From NCBI GenBank assembly GCA_031216915.1, contig CM062289.1:448966910-449030909 (forward strand): a stretch of DNA of 64,000 nucleotides. Direction: 5' to 3'. Positions 20,758 through 32,779 of the stretch are shown one piece after another; the stretch's first letter is position 1, and every line of letters begins with the position of its first letter. Under the pieces are notes generated by a model. It was given only the letters and a program-made list of their open reading frames with translations, made no database searches and was not told the DNA's origin. Both the position numbers and the translations under genes were made by a program. This DNA is from Pictodentalium vernedei (lineage: Eukaryota > Mollusca > Scaphopoda > Dentaliida > Dentaliidae).

Positions 20758-21426
20758 TTGGCCCTTCTGTCAGTAACATCTCACTGACTTCTGTGCATAT
20801 AAATCTCAGTTAAAATGATGCCAGATACCATATCATGATGGAAATGGTGGATCCAAGGATGCAATGAGAGGAAGAAAACAGTGGTTGGATGTGTTCAGGG
20901 CTGTAACTTATAATTTTTATTGAAAATTTTTTCATGTTCCCTAATTTCGGGACATGGGCCGGATGTTTTCATTCTTGCTATGAAATCTCCACTGTTTGTT
21001 AAGTGTTTCCTCTCTCCCCTTCCTTGAAACCCCCTAGTTAATCTCCCATGCTTTTGGAACATTTTTTGAAATTTTTTTCTTGAAAATTTCTTGGGAGTTT
21101 AGCTTGGTTACAGAATGTTTATTCTGTTATCCCCATGGTTACGTCCTCACCCTTGGGATGTTTAGGCGTTTTCGTCATGCATCTACCATCTGATGAATTG
21201 CAGTTTCTTCTGATGAAGATTCGGCTTTACATCGGATAGTTTTAAGAATCTGTTACTGACTTTGGGTCGTGTTTTTCAGTGCCTGGAGTCTTGTTTCCGG
21301 TTTTTAATTACTTCTGTTTACGTTGACAACGGTTACTTTCTTTTAGTAATTCCTTGTCATCTGTTAGGTTAGATATGTAGTCAGATACATTAATATACTC
21401 CGTAAGTGTAACATTAATTTTTTTGT

Positions 21427-23595
21427 TTGTTTAAAAAATCGGATTCTCATGCTCATTGTGTTTGCTGTAGTCATTGTACTCGCACTCACTCTTGTTCCAA
21501 TTGGGATGACAAACGTTGGAGAAGTGTGTCACGGTACTTTGTTAGTAGTGAGAGATCGATGCCTGTTCTCTCACCACAAGGTCACTCTAGTTTTTCAGTT
21601 TCTTTTTCAGAGGAACAAGAACATGGTGATGTTTCCATGATGCCGCCTGGAAGTGTGTTGCCGTCATCGCAAATTAATAAAGAGCTAGCGGCAAAAGTGC
21701 TCAATGAAAATAGACAAGTGCCTAGGTCCCAAAAGGGATTTACGACCTTGTCGCCATCTAGCTCGACCGGCGGATCTGTCACTCATCATATGAGTGGTGT
21801 GACGCCGGGTAAGTCTGTTGTGGCCCAGGAGAGGAAAAAGGGTGTTGCAAGCACTATGATCTCGAATCACGCACACCCTACGACGACGGAATGGAGGACG
21901 GAACAGAGGAAGCCAGTCAGTTCGGTAGTAAGCTCGTTCAGGTCATCCCGGACCACGAGCGAGAGAGGTCCCTCTCTCTTACAAAAGCATCTGGGGCCGG
22001 ATGTTGTTGTTCAAAATGTTTGTCAGTCGGAACATACGTCCACAACTGCTGTTCGGGACTCTCCGTCTTATAGACAGCCGGCATCACCTGGAGTCTATCA
22101 GCTTCCTCTTCAGCATATCAGCACACATGACTGCACCTTGGCTTTGTTACCTCAGATATCCAGCCTGCTTCGCCGACAAAGGATTCCATGTCGTCTAGGT
22201 CACACCATCCAGTAGCCAGGGACATGAGGCCTCATCAGTTGGGACGTTCGTATAAAAGGATTATGTCAGACACACCGTCCCAGGAGCTTCCAGCGGCTAA
22301 GCAACAGAGGACTGCAGCTCCACAGGCCTCTGTGACGACTAGCTATCGCAGCTCATCGCAGCATCCCAGCAACCTACGGAACATCCTACAACAGTTTCGG
22401 ATCGGGAACTGTCGGATAAAGCTGGGTCGGTTCATTCCTATGCAAGGTCAGACAGGGACAACCGAGATTCTCATCTGGTCCAGTCGGATGGTGAAAGTGA
22501 AATTACGGAGCTGGATTTTTCCCTTTTGGAACAACATAAGGCGGCAATAGAGTTTATCCGTCAACACTTCGTCGTGTTAGAACCAGAACGTCCTATGTCC
22601 CCTATGGGACATAGGACGTTCTGGTTCTAACACGACGACTTTCCAGACGTTCCATCGGACCAGGTTGCTGCGACAAATGATAAGAGACTGATAGCGTCAT
22701 TGGGTACTGACTTTTTTGGCCGGATTAAGGAAGATGTTCCTGATTATCCGGACCAGTCCAGCAATGTCTCATGGACGTTTGAATATCTTAATGACGCTAT
22801 TTTTAATTCAGCCTCAAAGACGGGCAAGAACAGTTTCTTATCTCAACGTGCTCTGCATCTGCCGTTCATCAATAGTAGGAATAGATTTGTAACGGCAGGA
22901 CAGGGCATACCGAGAGTTCCTCTGCGTTTGGACGATCAGGCTGAGGACTTAGATTTGTCCCTGCCTTTGTCTTTTTCTAATCTCCCTACCACTATGGAGA
23001 CGACGATTTCGTCTAATAGAGCGAATTTAGATGCATTGTCATACCTTACCAGAGTGTTAGCTCAATGTCTCGGCGGCAAAGAATTCAAGGGCGTTCGCTC
23101 CTCCTTAAGAGTTCTTTCTAGGGCTATTGCATTCTCCACGTATAACTCCGCCCTATCAGTGGCTAATTTGGAGTCGGTTAGACGTGATGCTGCCCTGGCT
23201 TCATCCACTATGGTAGATTCAAAGGTGAAAAACTCTCTTCGAGTGGCTCCGGTTTCCGAGGATTTTCTCTTTGATGGTAAGCTTTCTTTAATCTATGACC
23301 AGATTACCAAGAAAGCTTAAGATTTTCTGCTTTTTAAGTCGGTTTCTAAAAGACCTGACTCAGCAGAAAAGAGTAAAGCAGGAGCTTCTGGTTCGAGTAC
23401 GTCCAGGGAAGCTCCTATAAAGGATATAAAAAATCCTCTAGCTCTTACTCTAGAGGCCGTCAGAGTAGCGACTCAGGTAGGAGACGTAGTTCTGGCCGAA
23501 ACAACCGGTCAGATGCCCCTAGGTCGACAGGACGAGGCGCTGGACGGAGAGGACGTAGTTTCTCATCCCGTAGGCCTCGCAGGTCCAGGAGGTAA
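21427..23595 (+). pseudogene. gag-like gene of the second DIRS element, broken
   Basis: This would encode the structural protein of the intracellular particle. The N-terminus has a Cys/His cluster (HAHCVCCSHCTRTHSCSNW), like the first motif of DIRS gag proteins. The middle is Ser/Thr-rich and disordered. A helical domain at 22700-23320 includes ALSYLTRVLAQCL, SVRRDAALASS and LFDGKLSLIYDQITKKA. The C-terminal Arg/Ser tail (SYSRGRQSSDSGRRRSSG) ends at TAA 23593-23595. Breaks: several frame changes between 22190 and 22700, a perfect 33-bp-arm palindrome at 22569-22638 introducing a stop, and a TAA after KKA. The second helical block is the best conserved part. Same layout as 15250-17272. Confidence 0.7.
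22569..22638. repeat. Perfect 33-bp-arm palindrome inside gag
   Basis: Arms 22569-22601 and 22606-22638, loop CTAT. The core TCCTATGTCCC-N4-GGGACATAGGA is shared with the palindrome at 37131-37182. On the plus strand it adds a stop to the gag frame. Confidence 0.95.
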
Positions 23596-23639
23596 TGGTC
23601 AGGACCTCTATTGCAGTCCGGTGGGCGGAAGGCTGACAA

Positions 23640-25570
23640 AGTTTTTGACCAATTACAGATGACCGATGGATAAAAGAGGTTATCTCGGATGGCCTAAAGC
23701 TATCTTTCCGAGAAAAACCTCCGCTAATACGAAGTCCGCGCTGGACTCAGCATCCGTCCAATCTTCAAAAAAGAGATTCACTTCTATCAGAGGTGCAATC
23801 TCTTTTGGAGAAGAACGCAATAGAGGTCGTGGAAAACCAGGAATCCCTGGGTTTTTTCAGTCACTTGTTCTTGGTACCGAAGCCAGACGGCTCATTCCGT
23901 CCAGTTGTAGATCTGAGCTGGATAAACAAGCTGATCATGGCTCCAAAGTTCTATATGGAGACCATTCAATCAGTGGTGAGGACGAGCATTCGAGTGGACG
24001 ATTATGCATCAAGCATAGATCTCAAGGATGCATACTTTCATGTCATGGTACATCCGGCATTCAGAAAGTACCTTCGCTTCACCATCCTAGGAGTCGTTAA
24101 CAGTTCCGAGTGATGTGCTACAGACTCAATCTAGCGTCCTGGGCTTTCACTCGAATAATGAACTCAGTAATGGCTTATTTCCGAGCCCATTCGTCTGCGG
24201 TAAAGTCTGCCTACTTGGACGACATTCTTCAGAGGTACGGCAACAAAACAGTTCTTCAGAATGACGTTCAGAGTCTGCTTCAATTGCTCCGACGTTTGGT
24301 TTCATTGTAAACGAAAAGAAGTCGGATCTAGCTCCGTCCAAGTCATTCATTCACTTGGGAATGAGCTTCGAGACTCACAAAAATCTGGTTCGTCTTCCAT
24401 TACCCAGAGAAAAGTTAGTCAGTTGGTATGCTCATTTTTGTCTACATTCAGACGTAGTAACAGCAAGAGAATTCATGCGACTGATGGGATTGTGCGGGGT
24501 GGCGGCGGATCTCATTCCGATGGGCCGCTTGTGCACACGTCCACTCTAGATATTTTTCACTCAAATTTGGAGTGTGAAGATTCATTCGCTCGAAACAAAT
24601 ATCGTTTTATCGGACCAAGTAAAATAAAGGATTCAGACTTGGGTAGATATTCAGTGGTTGACTTCGAGTTCCACTGCAACTGCCGGATCCGTTTTTTACG
24701 ATCATGACGGATGCGAGTCAAACAGGTTGGGCGCGACATTGAGCCCAACAGATTCGAAGTGCCAGAGCCTTTGGGATCCGATGTTCCTGAACAAGCACGC
24801 AAACATCAAAGAGATTATGTCAGTTTGGCTTGCGCTACGTCATTGAATGAACATAATTCAGAATTCGCATGTTCAAATACTGTCAGACAATTTGACGGTA
24901 ATAGCGTACATTCGGAACCAATGAGGCACTCATTCGATTCCGTTATTCAACCTAACGGAAAGAGTTCTTCTGTTTGTTCTAGAGCATCATGTTCTTCTGT
25001 CGGTCAATCATATTCCGGGTCAACTGAATGTTCTAGCAGACTCGCTCTCTCGGAAAGGTCGCATGTTACCGTCAGAATGGACTCTCAACAAGCGAGTGTT
25101 CAATCAGATTTGCTACCAATGGGATCAACCAATGATAGATTTGTTTGCGACACACCTCAACAATCAGTTGCAGACATATGTGTCGCCATGCCCAGATCCT
25201 CGAGCATTTGCAGTAGACGCTCTCTCAATTTCTTGGGACGGAATGATAGGATATGCATATCCCCCAGCTCCGTTGATTCAACAGATCTTGCTAAAGATCA
25301 AGCAATCGCACTGCAAGATTCTGTTGGTAGCATCTCTGTCGCCACAGAGACCGTGGATAAATCTACTCAGGTGTCTGTTATGGGACGTTCCTCGGAAGCT
25401 TCCTCCATGGGAGGACCTCTTTCAGGGGAAATCTCGCACACTGCATCACAACCCGCAAGGTCTCAACCTTCACGTATTTCCATTGTGCTGTCCTTCTTGC
25501 ATGGCAAGCAATTTACAGGACGAGCAGTGGACGCAATTTCTAACTGTAGGAGGGCCTCCTCTTCGCTAAA
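23640..25570 (+). pseudogene. Reverse transcriptase-RNase H (and methylase-like) region of the second DIRS element
   Basis: RT motifs in order: LEKNAIEVVE, GFFSHLFLVPKPDGSFRPVV, SSIDLKDAYFHV, RKYLRF, a frame change near 24100, AYLDDIL (24209-24229), a frame change near 24300, then FIHLGMSFETH of the thumb. RNase H follows from about 24700 with further shifts (IMTDAS start, SDNLTVIAYI, HIPGQLNVLADSLSR near 25010-25045). The block at 25063-25569 (DLFATHLNNQLQTYVSPCPD, AVDALSISWDG, YAYPPAPLIQQILLKIK) matches the segment after RNase H in DIRS polyproteins, where a Dam-methylase-like domain is described. At least four frame changes; no continuous protein remains. Confidence 0.78.
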
Positions 25571-26335
25571 TTATGCACCAAAGTGGAAGGTTTTCTCTCG
25601 TTGGTTTAAGGATCATTCTATTGATATTTTTGATCCTGCCATTCCAGACATTGCTAATTTTTTGTCTACTTGTTTGACGAACTCAAACTGCAGCCAGTAA
25701 CCATTAAGGGTTATAGGTCTATGCTATTGGACTCATATGCCCATCATGATAGCTTACAAATTGGATCTAATATTTCTTTATCTAAGTTAGTAAAAAACTT
25801 TTCGATAAATAGACCTAGAACTCTTAGTTTAATTCCTAAATGGAATTTAGCTTGGGTTCTACTGAAGCTCAAAGAAGCTAATAAGTACCCTGAGCCTATT
25901 GTCATTAAGGCGCTTCTGTCTTCAGATGGCCGTAGGCCTTTGCTGTGTCCAGTTAGAGCTATGCATATATATAAATGCAGATCAGAGTTTATCAGAAAGG
26001 GGTGAAAATGCTTCTTCCTGTCTTTAATTCCCAATAGAAAGGACATTTCTGTTCATTCTATTTCTAGATGGATTTAGTTAGCTATTCGTACTGCTTATGA
26101 GAGTTTATCTTCCAATCAGCAGTCCATGCTTAAGATTTCAGCGCATGAAGTTAGAGCACTGTCAACATCTTGGGCTTATTCTGACAGTATTGCTATTACG
26201 GATCTTATGAAGGCTGCTTACTGGTCATAGCCTTCTTCTTTCACTAATTTTTACCTTAGAAATATAGAGTCTATTTCTGGCAACCTTAGATGTTTAAGTC
26301 CGTTATTTGTTACTCAGAATGCCGTCCACTAAACG
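25490..26335 (+). pseudogene. Tyrosine recombinase of the second DIRS element, broken
   Basis: In DIRS elements this enzyme replaces an integrase and inserts circular DNA without target duplication. The N-terminal core-binding part includes YAPKWKVFSRWF and, after a frame change near 25690, LQPVTIKGYRSMLLDSY. The catalytic domain follows with LSSDGRRPLLCPVRAM, a stop near 26004, a stop in the 26070 region, then ISAHEVRALSTSWA (about 26135-26175), the H-x-x-R catalytic box. The terminal Tyr region is not clear. Position after RNase H and before the internal complementary region is as expected. The element at 10571 has no counterpart to this part. Confidence 0.75.
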
Positions 26336-26932
26336 ATTACATCTAGAGTTATGTAGGTTTTCTTTTCCCGCAGTGAATCTGTCCTGCTGCCCTCTTCGTT
26401 CTGTGGTGATTTGACCCAGAGCAAGGGGAAGGGGGGGGGGGGGGGCGGTGGTCTTCCCTTATATCACCGGCTTTATAGTGAAAAGCAAGGGAATACCTCC
26501 TCCTGAGTCAGTAATTCCGAGTCGGTGCTGGGATTGTTTTAAAGTGTAAAGCTAATGTCTATCACATTTATGTAATATTTTTAAAGTGTAGCCCGGTGTG
26601 AAGCATGTATATGTCACGTGTCTTACGAGCGTTAATATACAATCCTCAGACACTTTTACATGAGTATAAAGAGTCTCGTTCTTTGGACTATCTTTATTTA
26701 TTGGCTTTCCTTTAAGAAATTAGTATAATGGGTTATACTGGATGTTAATAGAGATCATCGATGTTATTGTGCTCAATTATTGATTGATAATGTGTCTTTC
26801 TTATTTTTAATAAACAAGAAAGATGTAAATCCTTTCTCTCCTTTTCTCCTTGAGGGGATAATTCTTTATACATAATTGAGCCTATTGGATTTCCTTTATG
26901 TCCTAGGCCCTCCAGCCTTTTTTCTATTCACC

Positions 26933-27023
26933 TAAGTCTGGGTCATTGGTTACAGTATAAAAATATGAAAAAATTTAAAGTAATTTATATTTATATATTT
27001 TTTATACTTACCAATGACCCAGA
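26933..27023 (+). repeat. DIRS internal complementary region
   Basis: The left half (to about 26962) is the inverse of the left terminal repeat start; the right half is the inverse of the right terminal repeat end. GTCTGGGTCATTGG and its inverse therefore bracket an AT-rich core. Confidence 0.85.
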
Positions 27024-27106
27024 CGGGGATGGCCCTCCCATGAGTTGGGAACTCATACCTCCCCGCTGATTATATAACATTTAGCAGGCACTGGTTGTAA
27101 GAATGA

Positions 27107-27331
27107 GGCTTGGCACCAATTTCGGTACTTCCTTGACACTGCACATGCGCAGTAGGCAAAAGTATGGAGGACCATATAGGACATCAGTTTTTTTGATTTG
27201 GATGCAAATTTGGGGGATTTGGGGGGCAAAATTTGTGTTTGGCCCTGAATATTTAAGAGTTAGCACCAGCTTAGTCTGAGTCATTGGTAAGTATAAAAAA
27301 TATATAAATTACTTTAATTTTTTTCATATTT
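27107..27331 (+). repeat. DIRS right inverted terminal repeat
   Basis: Inverse complement of 20545-20757 through TTTCGGTACTTCCTTGACAC, plus an outer extension (TTGGTAAGTATAAAAAATAT) present in the internal complementary region. Confidence 0.88.
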
Positions 27332-27628
27332 CACAGGATATTTGTACATATACCAGAGGTGTGCATATTGTCAGGATTTTGATTTCCTTCAATATTTCAC
27401 AAAATTACAATAGTCCTGGAAATGAGATGGGTGCGAGTGCAATTGCTCCCGTCAGCACCCGTGTTTTCTATTTTCCGGGAGCTAAAAAATGTACTTGCTG
27501 AAAAATGTTGTGGAGCACTAATATACTGCGAGAGCATATACATGTGTGTGTTGTTTTGAGAAAGCAGCACTCTGTGGTCAGTGGCAAGTTGCTATCATAA
27601 TTCAGCAGTTCCTTATACATTTATCCCC

Positions 27629-27840
27629 TTAAACCCGAGCAGCCGCTTTTCTGGCCAGGAACATTATACGTCATAACGTCATTAAATAGGATGGCTGTTC
27701 TGCAAATGTGTGGGGTAAACCAATCAATATTTTCAACGTGCAGCCCTGGGGCTGCACATTGAAAATATTGATTGGTCTACCCCAAATAATGAATACAGAC
27801 TCTTCTAATTGCTGCCATTGAAACGAGTTCAAAGGGTTAA
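27629..27840. mobile_element. TTAA-flanked palindromic MITE, family D
   Basis: TTAA at 27629-27632 and 27837-27840. A palindrome at 27713-27784 has arms GGTAAACCAATCAATATTTT and inverse around GCAGCCCTGGGGCTGC. Only one copy is seen, so the ends are provisional. Confidence 0.55.
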
Positions 27841-28388
27841 GGTTTTTGGTGTTTGGTGACAGTTTTCCCTCGAAAATTCATATACAAACCTTTTACGGGT
27901 GCAATTTACTCCTGTCTTTCATTTCACGGGAGCTTAAAACTGCACCCGTCAGTTTTGTTCATGCCCATCACTGTTACAGATTGTGAAACATAGTCAATTT
28001 TTTGTGGGAATTCACCTGTACTGTACATGGTTTGTCTGGCTAACTCCTCTTACAGTTTTCAAGCAAAATGTATATAGTAGAATATGCAGGGACGTCATAT
28101 GAGTCTTACAGACACAGAATATTTACATGTACAAATCAGTTTTTTGATTGCCACTATGGTCGGGGGGGGGGGGGGGTACCATGGCGGTGGTGAACTTTGG
28201 TTTTGCAAGGTATTTATCAGTCAGTGCATTGGGTATTTCAGCCATCATTGAGTATTTTTTACTTCAGTTGAGTGAAACGCTAATTGGTTCTAAATATCTT
28301 GTGTCACTATGATTCCGTTAAAGCATGCTGCATGGGAAATTAATGACCCGTCAAAGCATAATATTATTTTAGGGTGAGGTGTTGTTTC
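27841..28388. other. Intron sequence, no gene seen
   Basis: Contains a fragment similar to 20265-20290 and 29600-29645 (CTCCTCTTACAGTTTTCAAG) and a G tract at about 28159-28175. No exon recognised. Confidence 0.45.
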
Positions 28389-29110
28389 TTAACTCATTGA
28401 TGGTTGCCAATATAAGATACAAGATTTTTAGTATTACACTGAAAGATGACCGTACAATTTTTATTACATCTCTGTTCTATTCTCACACCCAGTTAATTAA
28501 GCTTTCTATCTGTGGTCGTCTCTTTTCCCACCTTTTCTTTTTCTATGCTCATGTACAGTTGTCTTTCAGTGCGACCCCATTATTACTAATGCACATGCTC
28601 TCCGGACGCTACTTTTTGCAGTGGCATGTCACTAAAACTCGTAGTTCCACTCGGAGATGGAAAGAAGCTTAGCCAGACTTAGAATCTTATTTTATTACAC
28701 TATTTATTCCCCATTTACAGCAACACAAAACCATGCGAAAAATAAAAATCTGTTCCTCACATATGTGCGGAACGGAAATCGATGGCAGATTATTTTTAAA
28801 TAGAAGTGAAATTTCACTGGAATTTTCTACAAATCGTGCGCCGCATTTACAATTTAAATCGCTAGCGATAGCTAAAAATCATCCCTCAAGTTCCAATGTG
28901 TTCTATGTGTCACTAGGCACATAGAACACATTAGAACTCAGGGGATGAAATAGTAACACGGGTTCCCCTCGCAAATTTGGTTGGTGATAAAATGTGTTCT
29001 TTTTGTTGATAGTTGTAAAATGAATTGCTGAGTGTCCTTCTAATAATTGTTTTTATAGACGTGAAGGTGTGTAATAAACACGGAATGACACACGCGTGTG
29101 AATGGGTTAA
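28389..29110. mobile_element. Possible TTAA-flanked element with internal palindrome
   Basis: TTAACTCATTGA at the left and (complement) TTAACCCATTCA at the right. An inverted pair AATGTGTTCTATGTG / CACATAGAACACATT lies around 28886-28945. No second copy is available, so the boundaries are uncertain. Confidence 0.35.
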
Positions 29111-29709
29111 TTGATATGGCACTTGTGCCATCATGGAAGGATAAAACTCTAGGCTTGCGGCCTCTCGTTCTATCCTTCCATGCAGGCACTCATGCCATGT
29201 CGTTCGGTGTTTTTATGTTCACATCCAACGACTCAGACTGGCTTGGGATCTCACTTTTTAGTGAGGTCGTAACAGTAAATACATGCAAAGCTACATACAG
29301 AATATGGGGTTAAAACGGGTTGTAGGATTCAGAACATTGTGAAAAAGACCTGTCACGTAAATTGTGCTAGAGGATTTTCATCAATTGCATATTTGGTGAT
29401 TTCTTTGTTTTTTGATATGCAACCAAATTTATTTTTTTCACTTTTTTATTGCATAAATACGCAAATATGCTGCTTAGCTGGAGCTCAGGTATTTATACAT
29501 ATACCAAAGGTGTGCATATTGCCAGGAATATAATTTTGTTCCATTTTTCTTAAAATTATTCGTTGTTGAACTTTGTAAATTTTAGTGAAATTTTGTATAT
29601 AGGGGACATGATTTGTCCTGCTAACTCCTCTCTCAGTTTTCAAGCTAAACTTTTCAAGTGTCTTTGCTCATGCATGTTGAATGAATATGCATGGGGACTT
29701 TAACTATTA

Positions 29710-30250
29710 CAGTAGAACCTGTCTTGAGAGACCGCCCTTTGGGCCACACAAAAGTGGTCTCTCAAGACAGGTGGTCTCTCATAACAGGTTTCAGGTTTTC
29801 TTAAGTCAGTGAATAACAGAAATGCAGAAGAATTGATTTTTGTAATTACTTTATAGTTCTTTTTTATGAAGTTTTTGTAACAAATTGAAATGGACTGTTA
29901 TAAAAATTATAAATATAAATTAGTGTTGAAAATCTTTATTTTTATAATTTTTATAACAGTCCATTTCAATTTGTTACAAAAAGATTTTCAACACAAATTT
30001 ATTTTTATTCCTATCTGTCACATTTCAGGTATGTATGAAATTGTTTATTCAGCAATAATCCTAATCTTTTCACAGGGGTCTTATAAGAACATCTCAATCT
30101 TTAATGAGTTAGCAATTGAAACCCAACTAAGAGCTTTTAATACTTTTAATTATGTTAGTATAACCACAATGGATATTCCAATTCCAGAACATGTAGAAAG
30201 TTTTTGTCATGGTTTCAGTCTTCAAAGGGGTGGTCTCTCAAGACAGGTCC
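29710..30250. mobile_element. pogo-like MITE with CAGTAGAACCTGTCTTGAG ends
   Basis: Left end TA-CAGTAGAACCTGTCTTGAG; right end GGTCTCTCAAGACAGGTCC, truncated before the last bases. A large inverted pair around 29873-29990 (GAAATGGACTGTTATAAAAA and inverse) lies inside. Related in end sequence to the MITEs at 7594 and 35613. Confidence 0.7.
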
Positions 30251-30271
30251 ATTATGGCATAAAAATACAAA

Positions 30272-30826
30272 TTGGTACCAGGTCACAGTGGACCTCTGAT
30301 TTCAGAGAGCGAACATCCAATCATGGAAATACCGGATAGATTGTTGAAGACTATTTCAGCCTTAGGGGTCTCTCGTCCTATCACCTGGACTGTCCAGGAG
30401 ATAGGAACGAGAGTCCACCTGTCTATGGAATTCCTAGATGAAGAAGAGAAAATATCACCGTCCTCCTCGGGGAGAGGTAGTACCTTTGTTGAGAGGACCT
30501 CCTCTCGCACTGGTCCTCACCCGAAGAGGGAAGGAGGCCCCGAAAAGAGAAAGAGAAGAAAGAAGAGCCCGTCCACCAAGCGGAGGGATTCCCGACGCTT
30601 GAAGGCATTCTTGGAGATGAAGAAAGAGAAAGGTGAGGAAAAGAAAGAGCCAGAGGCGGCCACCACTTCCCCTCCCACTCCCATAGACAGCCCCATCCAA
30701 ATGCCGGCTTCCCAGTCGGTATTGTCGGATGTGGAAGAGTCTGTGGAGACTGAGGTGGAAATGGAAGCTGCCCTCTCGCCTCTTCCTGACCCCCACTCGC
30801 CTCTTCCTTCTAAACCAGAATGCTAG
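30272..30826 (+). pseudogene. Non-LTR retroelement accessory-protein fragment
   Basis: A 184-residue open frame. The N-terminal part is not recognised. A basic stretch at about residues 90-115 (PEKRKRRKKSPSTKRRDSRRL) followed by LKAFLEMKKEKGEE resembles the KSPS-RRRD box of ORF1-like or leader proteins in LINEs of marine invertebrates. The C-terminus is Pro/Ser/Glu-rich. It ends 40 bp before the 3' part of a LINE on the same strand, so the two are probably remains of one element with a large internal deletion. The open frame is unusually long for the region, but I see no splice sites or start context that would make it a host gene. Confidence 0.45.
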
Positions 30827-30868
30827 GACGCGGACGACAGGATAGCTAACATCTTACGGGAACAAGAG

Positions 30869-31186
30869 ATAACATATAAACTAGCAATACTCACCTACCA
30901 GAGAAATTCGGCTGACTTCCCAGGCTACCTTAGCGAACTCCTCATACCATACAAGCCGCAGCGATCATTGCGATCCAGCGACGAAGGGCTTTTAACTCAG
31001 TTCGCGGGGAATTTGAAGACTGAAGGTGACAGGGCTTTCAGGATCAGCGCGCTCCGTGTGTGGAACTCGTTACCCAAAACCTTACGAAATGCACCATCTC
31101 TTGAAAGTTTTAAAAAGGGACTAAAAACCTACTTATACCAGAGGAACTTCCCAGGCTATCCCTTCGCTGACACACAAACCGGGTGA
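30869..31186 (+). pseudogene. 3' end of a LINE reverse transcriptase (CR1/L2-like)
   Basis: The C-terminal domain of a non-LTR reverse transcriptase: LLIPYKPQRSLRSS, GDRAFRISALRVWNSLP and SLESFKKGLKTYLY, the standard closing motifs of CR1/L2/Rex-type proteins. The catalytic part is missing. A short 3' UTR follows with GTAAAGCGCTTAGGGCTTTT and GGCGCTATATAAGT, then a long TTA microsatellite, the usual 3' tail of such elements. Typical 5'-truncated LINE. Confidence 0.8.
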
Positions 31187-31270
31187 CTTTAATGATTTTT
31201 ATCTATCTTATTCGTGATTTCTTTTGTAAAGCGCTTAGGGCTTTTATTAGGATGGGCGCTATATAAGTGA

Positions 31271-31272
31271 TA

Positions 31273-31336
<64 letters not shown>
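31271..31336 (+). repeat. (TTA)n microsatellite at LINE 3' end
   Basis: About 21 uninterrupted TTA/ATT units, the tail of the LINE remnant before it. Confidence 0.95.
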
Positions 31337-31353
31337 GAGTATGTAAGAACAAC

Positions 31354-31602
31354 TTAACCCTTTACTCAACACAGACGATATCAAAGTTTATTATTTTAAA
31401 TATATTTTCTTTAAATTTTTCCAAAAATTTCAACAAAACCATATCATGTAACCCCTCGTTGGAACGAGCTCGATGAGCACGTTCCAACAAGGGGTCACAT
31501 GATATGGTTTTGTTGAAATTTTTTGAAAAATAATATTTTTTCAACTGCAGAATTTGCATATTACGCGGGCGGATGCGGGCGATTTGTTGGGTAAAGGGTT
31601 AA
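31354..31602. mobile_element. piggyBac-like palindromic MITE, subfamily A
   Basis: TTAA at 31354-31357 and 31599-31602. Ends CCCTTTACTCAAC and GTTGGGTAAAGGG. Central palindrome around GAGCTCGATGAGC. Confidence 0.9.
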
Positions 31603-31733
31603 TAGAGATTACAGATTCTTGTTCAACTTGAATGTAAAAATTCTTAGTTTTTGTATGTTTCTTCCCCTCCAAAACAAAATCCCAATTGGAGCCGCTATGA
31701 CACAAATTTTCCCAATGGAATGGACCTTGGACC

Positions 31734-32257
31734 TAGGGCTGTCACGATTAATCAATTGTCGATCGATCATGCCGAAATCGATTAGTATTTTTCGTTGTCG
31801 AAGAATCAATACATTTTACCCCGTTTTAGACGTTTAATGATTACAAAAGAAATGGATGAAAAAACTATTGTTTCTAAAGGTAAAAGGTCTAGAACGTCGA
31901 CGTTAAACCTCAAGATGCCATTAGAAGCATTTATCTTTTAGGTACATTCAAAGCTTTGATGTTCTGAACTTTTGAATTGTCAGTGTAACAATCAAGACCT
32001 GTTGGCAGTTGCAAAGTTCGCAACTGACGACCGGTCTTGATTATTACACTGACAGTTCAAAAGTTCAGAACATCAAAGCTTTGAATATATCTAAAAGAGG
32101 ATCGTCTTCGTTGTTTACTTGAGGTAGGTCAACTGACTTGAACTTCATTTTTAACGATTTGAGGGAGAGGAGGGGGGGGGGGGGTCATCTAGGTACAATT
32201 AATCGATTAATTGCGACGATTAATCGATTCCTAAATTAAAAAATCATGACAGCCCTA
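31734..32257 (-). mobile_element. hAT-type MITE with 8-bp target duplication, second copy
   Basis: A 524-bp copy of the element at 19331 in the opposite orientation. Perfect duplication CTTGGACC at 31726-31733 and 32258-32265. Ends TAGGGCTGTCACGATTAATC and complement. Shares the AAAGCTTTGATGTTCTGAAC central palindrome. Confidence 0.92.
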
Positions 32258-32779
32258 CTTGGACCCTTTCCTAAAGAGGGCAGAAGATCACATTGCCCTT
32301 GTTTCTTGTTTATTTTATTATTATTTAATCCTTTGCGTAGCATGAATAGAAGGTGATTTATGCCAAAATATTACTGGAATAACTAAAAAATATTCATTTT
32401 TTCCCTTAAAAATATGAGGCCTTTAAATGTGTCCAATTTGGGGGCATCGCAGACTTTTCAAGTCAACTGTGGTTCTCATCCCCATTGAAGAAACTATTTT
32501 GCAGTGCCGACTGTCTGAAATGCCACTTATGGATTCTCCTGGGTGCCAGTGTTCATGCTGGCTCAATATTTTAATGTGCCAAAGCTGAATATTTTTTGTG
32601 CCAAATGAGATTTTTTGTGTCATGGGTATTTCATGTGGAAGAACTACAGTGCAGCTGCCGTTGATTGGTCCCTTTCCACGCAGAAGCAATATTTCCATGG
32701 ACGCAATAATATTAGATTCCAAACACTAATTGTACAGCCGATGGTGTAAAGTAATGTTCCAGAGAATTTTCAACTCAAA

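Larger units (their letters stand above)
20545..27331 (+). mobile_element. DIRS retroelement with inverted terminal repeats and internal complementary region
   Basis: A 6.8 kb tyrosine-recombinase retrotransposon. The left terminal repeat (20545-20757) is the inverse complement of the right one (27107-27331). The internal complementary region (26933-27023) is the inverse complement of the right end joined to the left start, the DIRS hallmark used to rebuild the ends through a circular intermediate. Between them are gag, RT-RNase H and recombinase regions in order, all decayed by stops and shifts. No target duplication is expected or seen. Confidence 0.85.
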
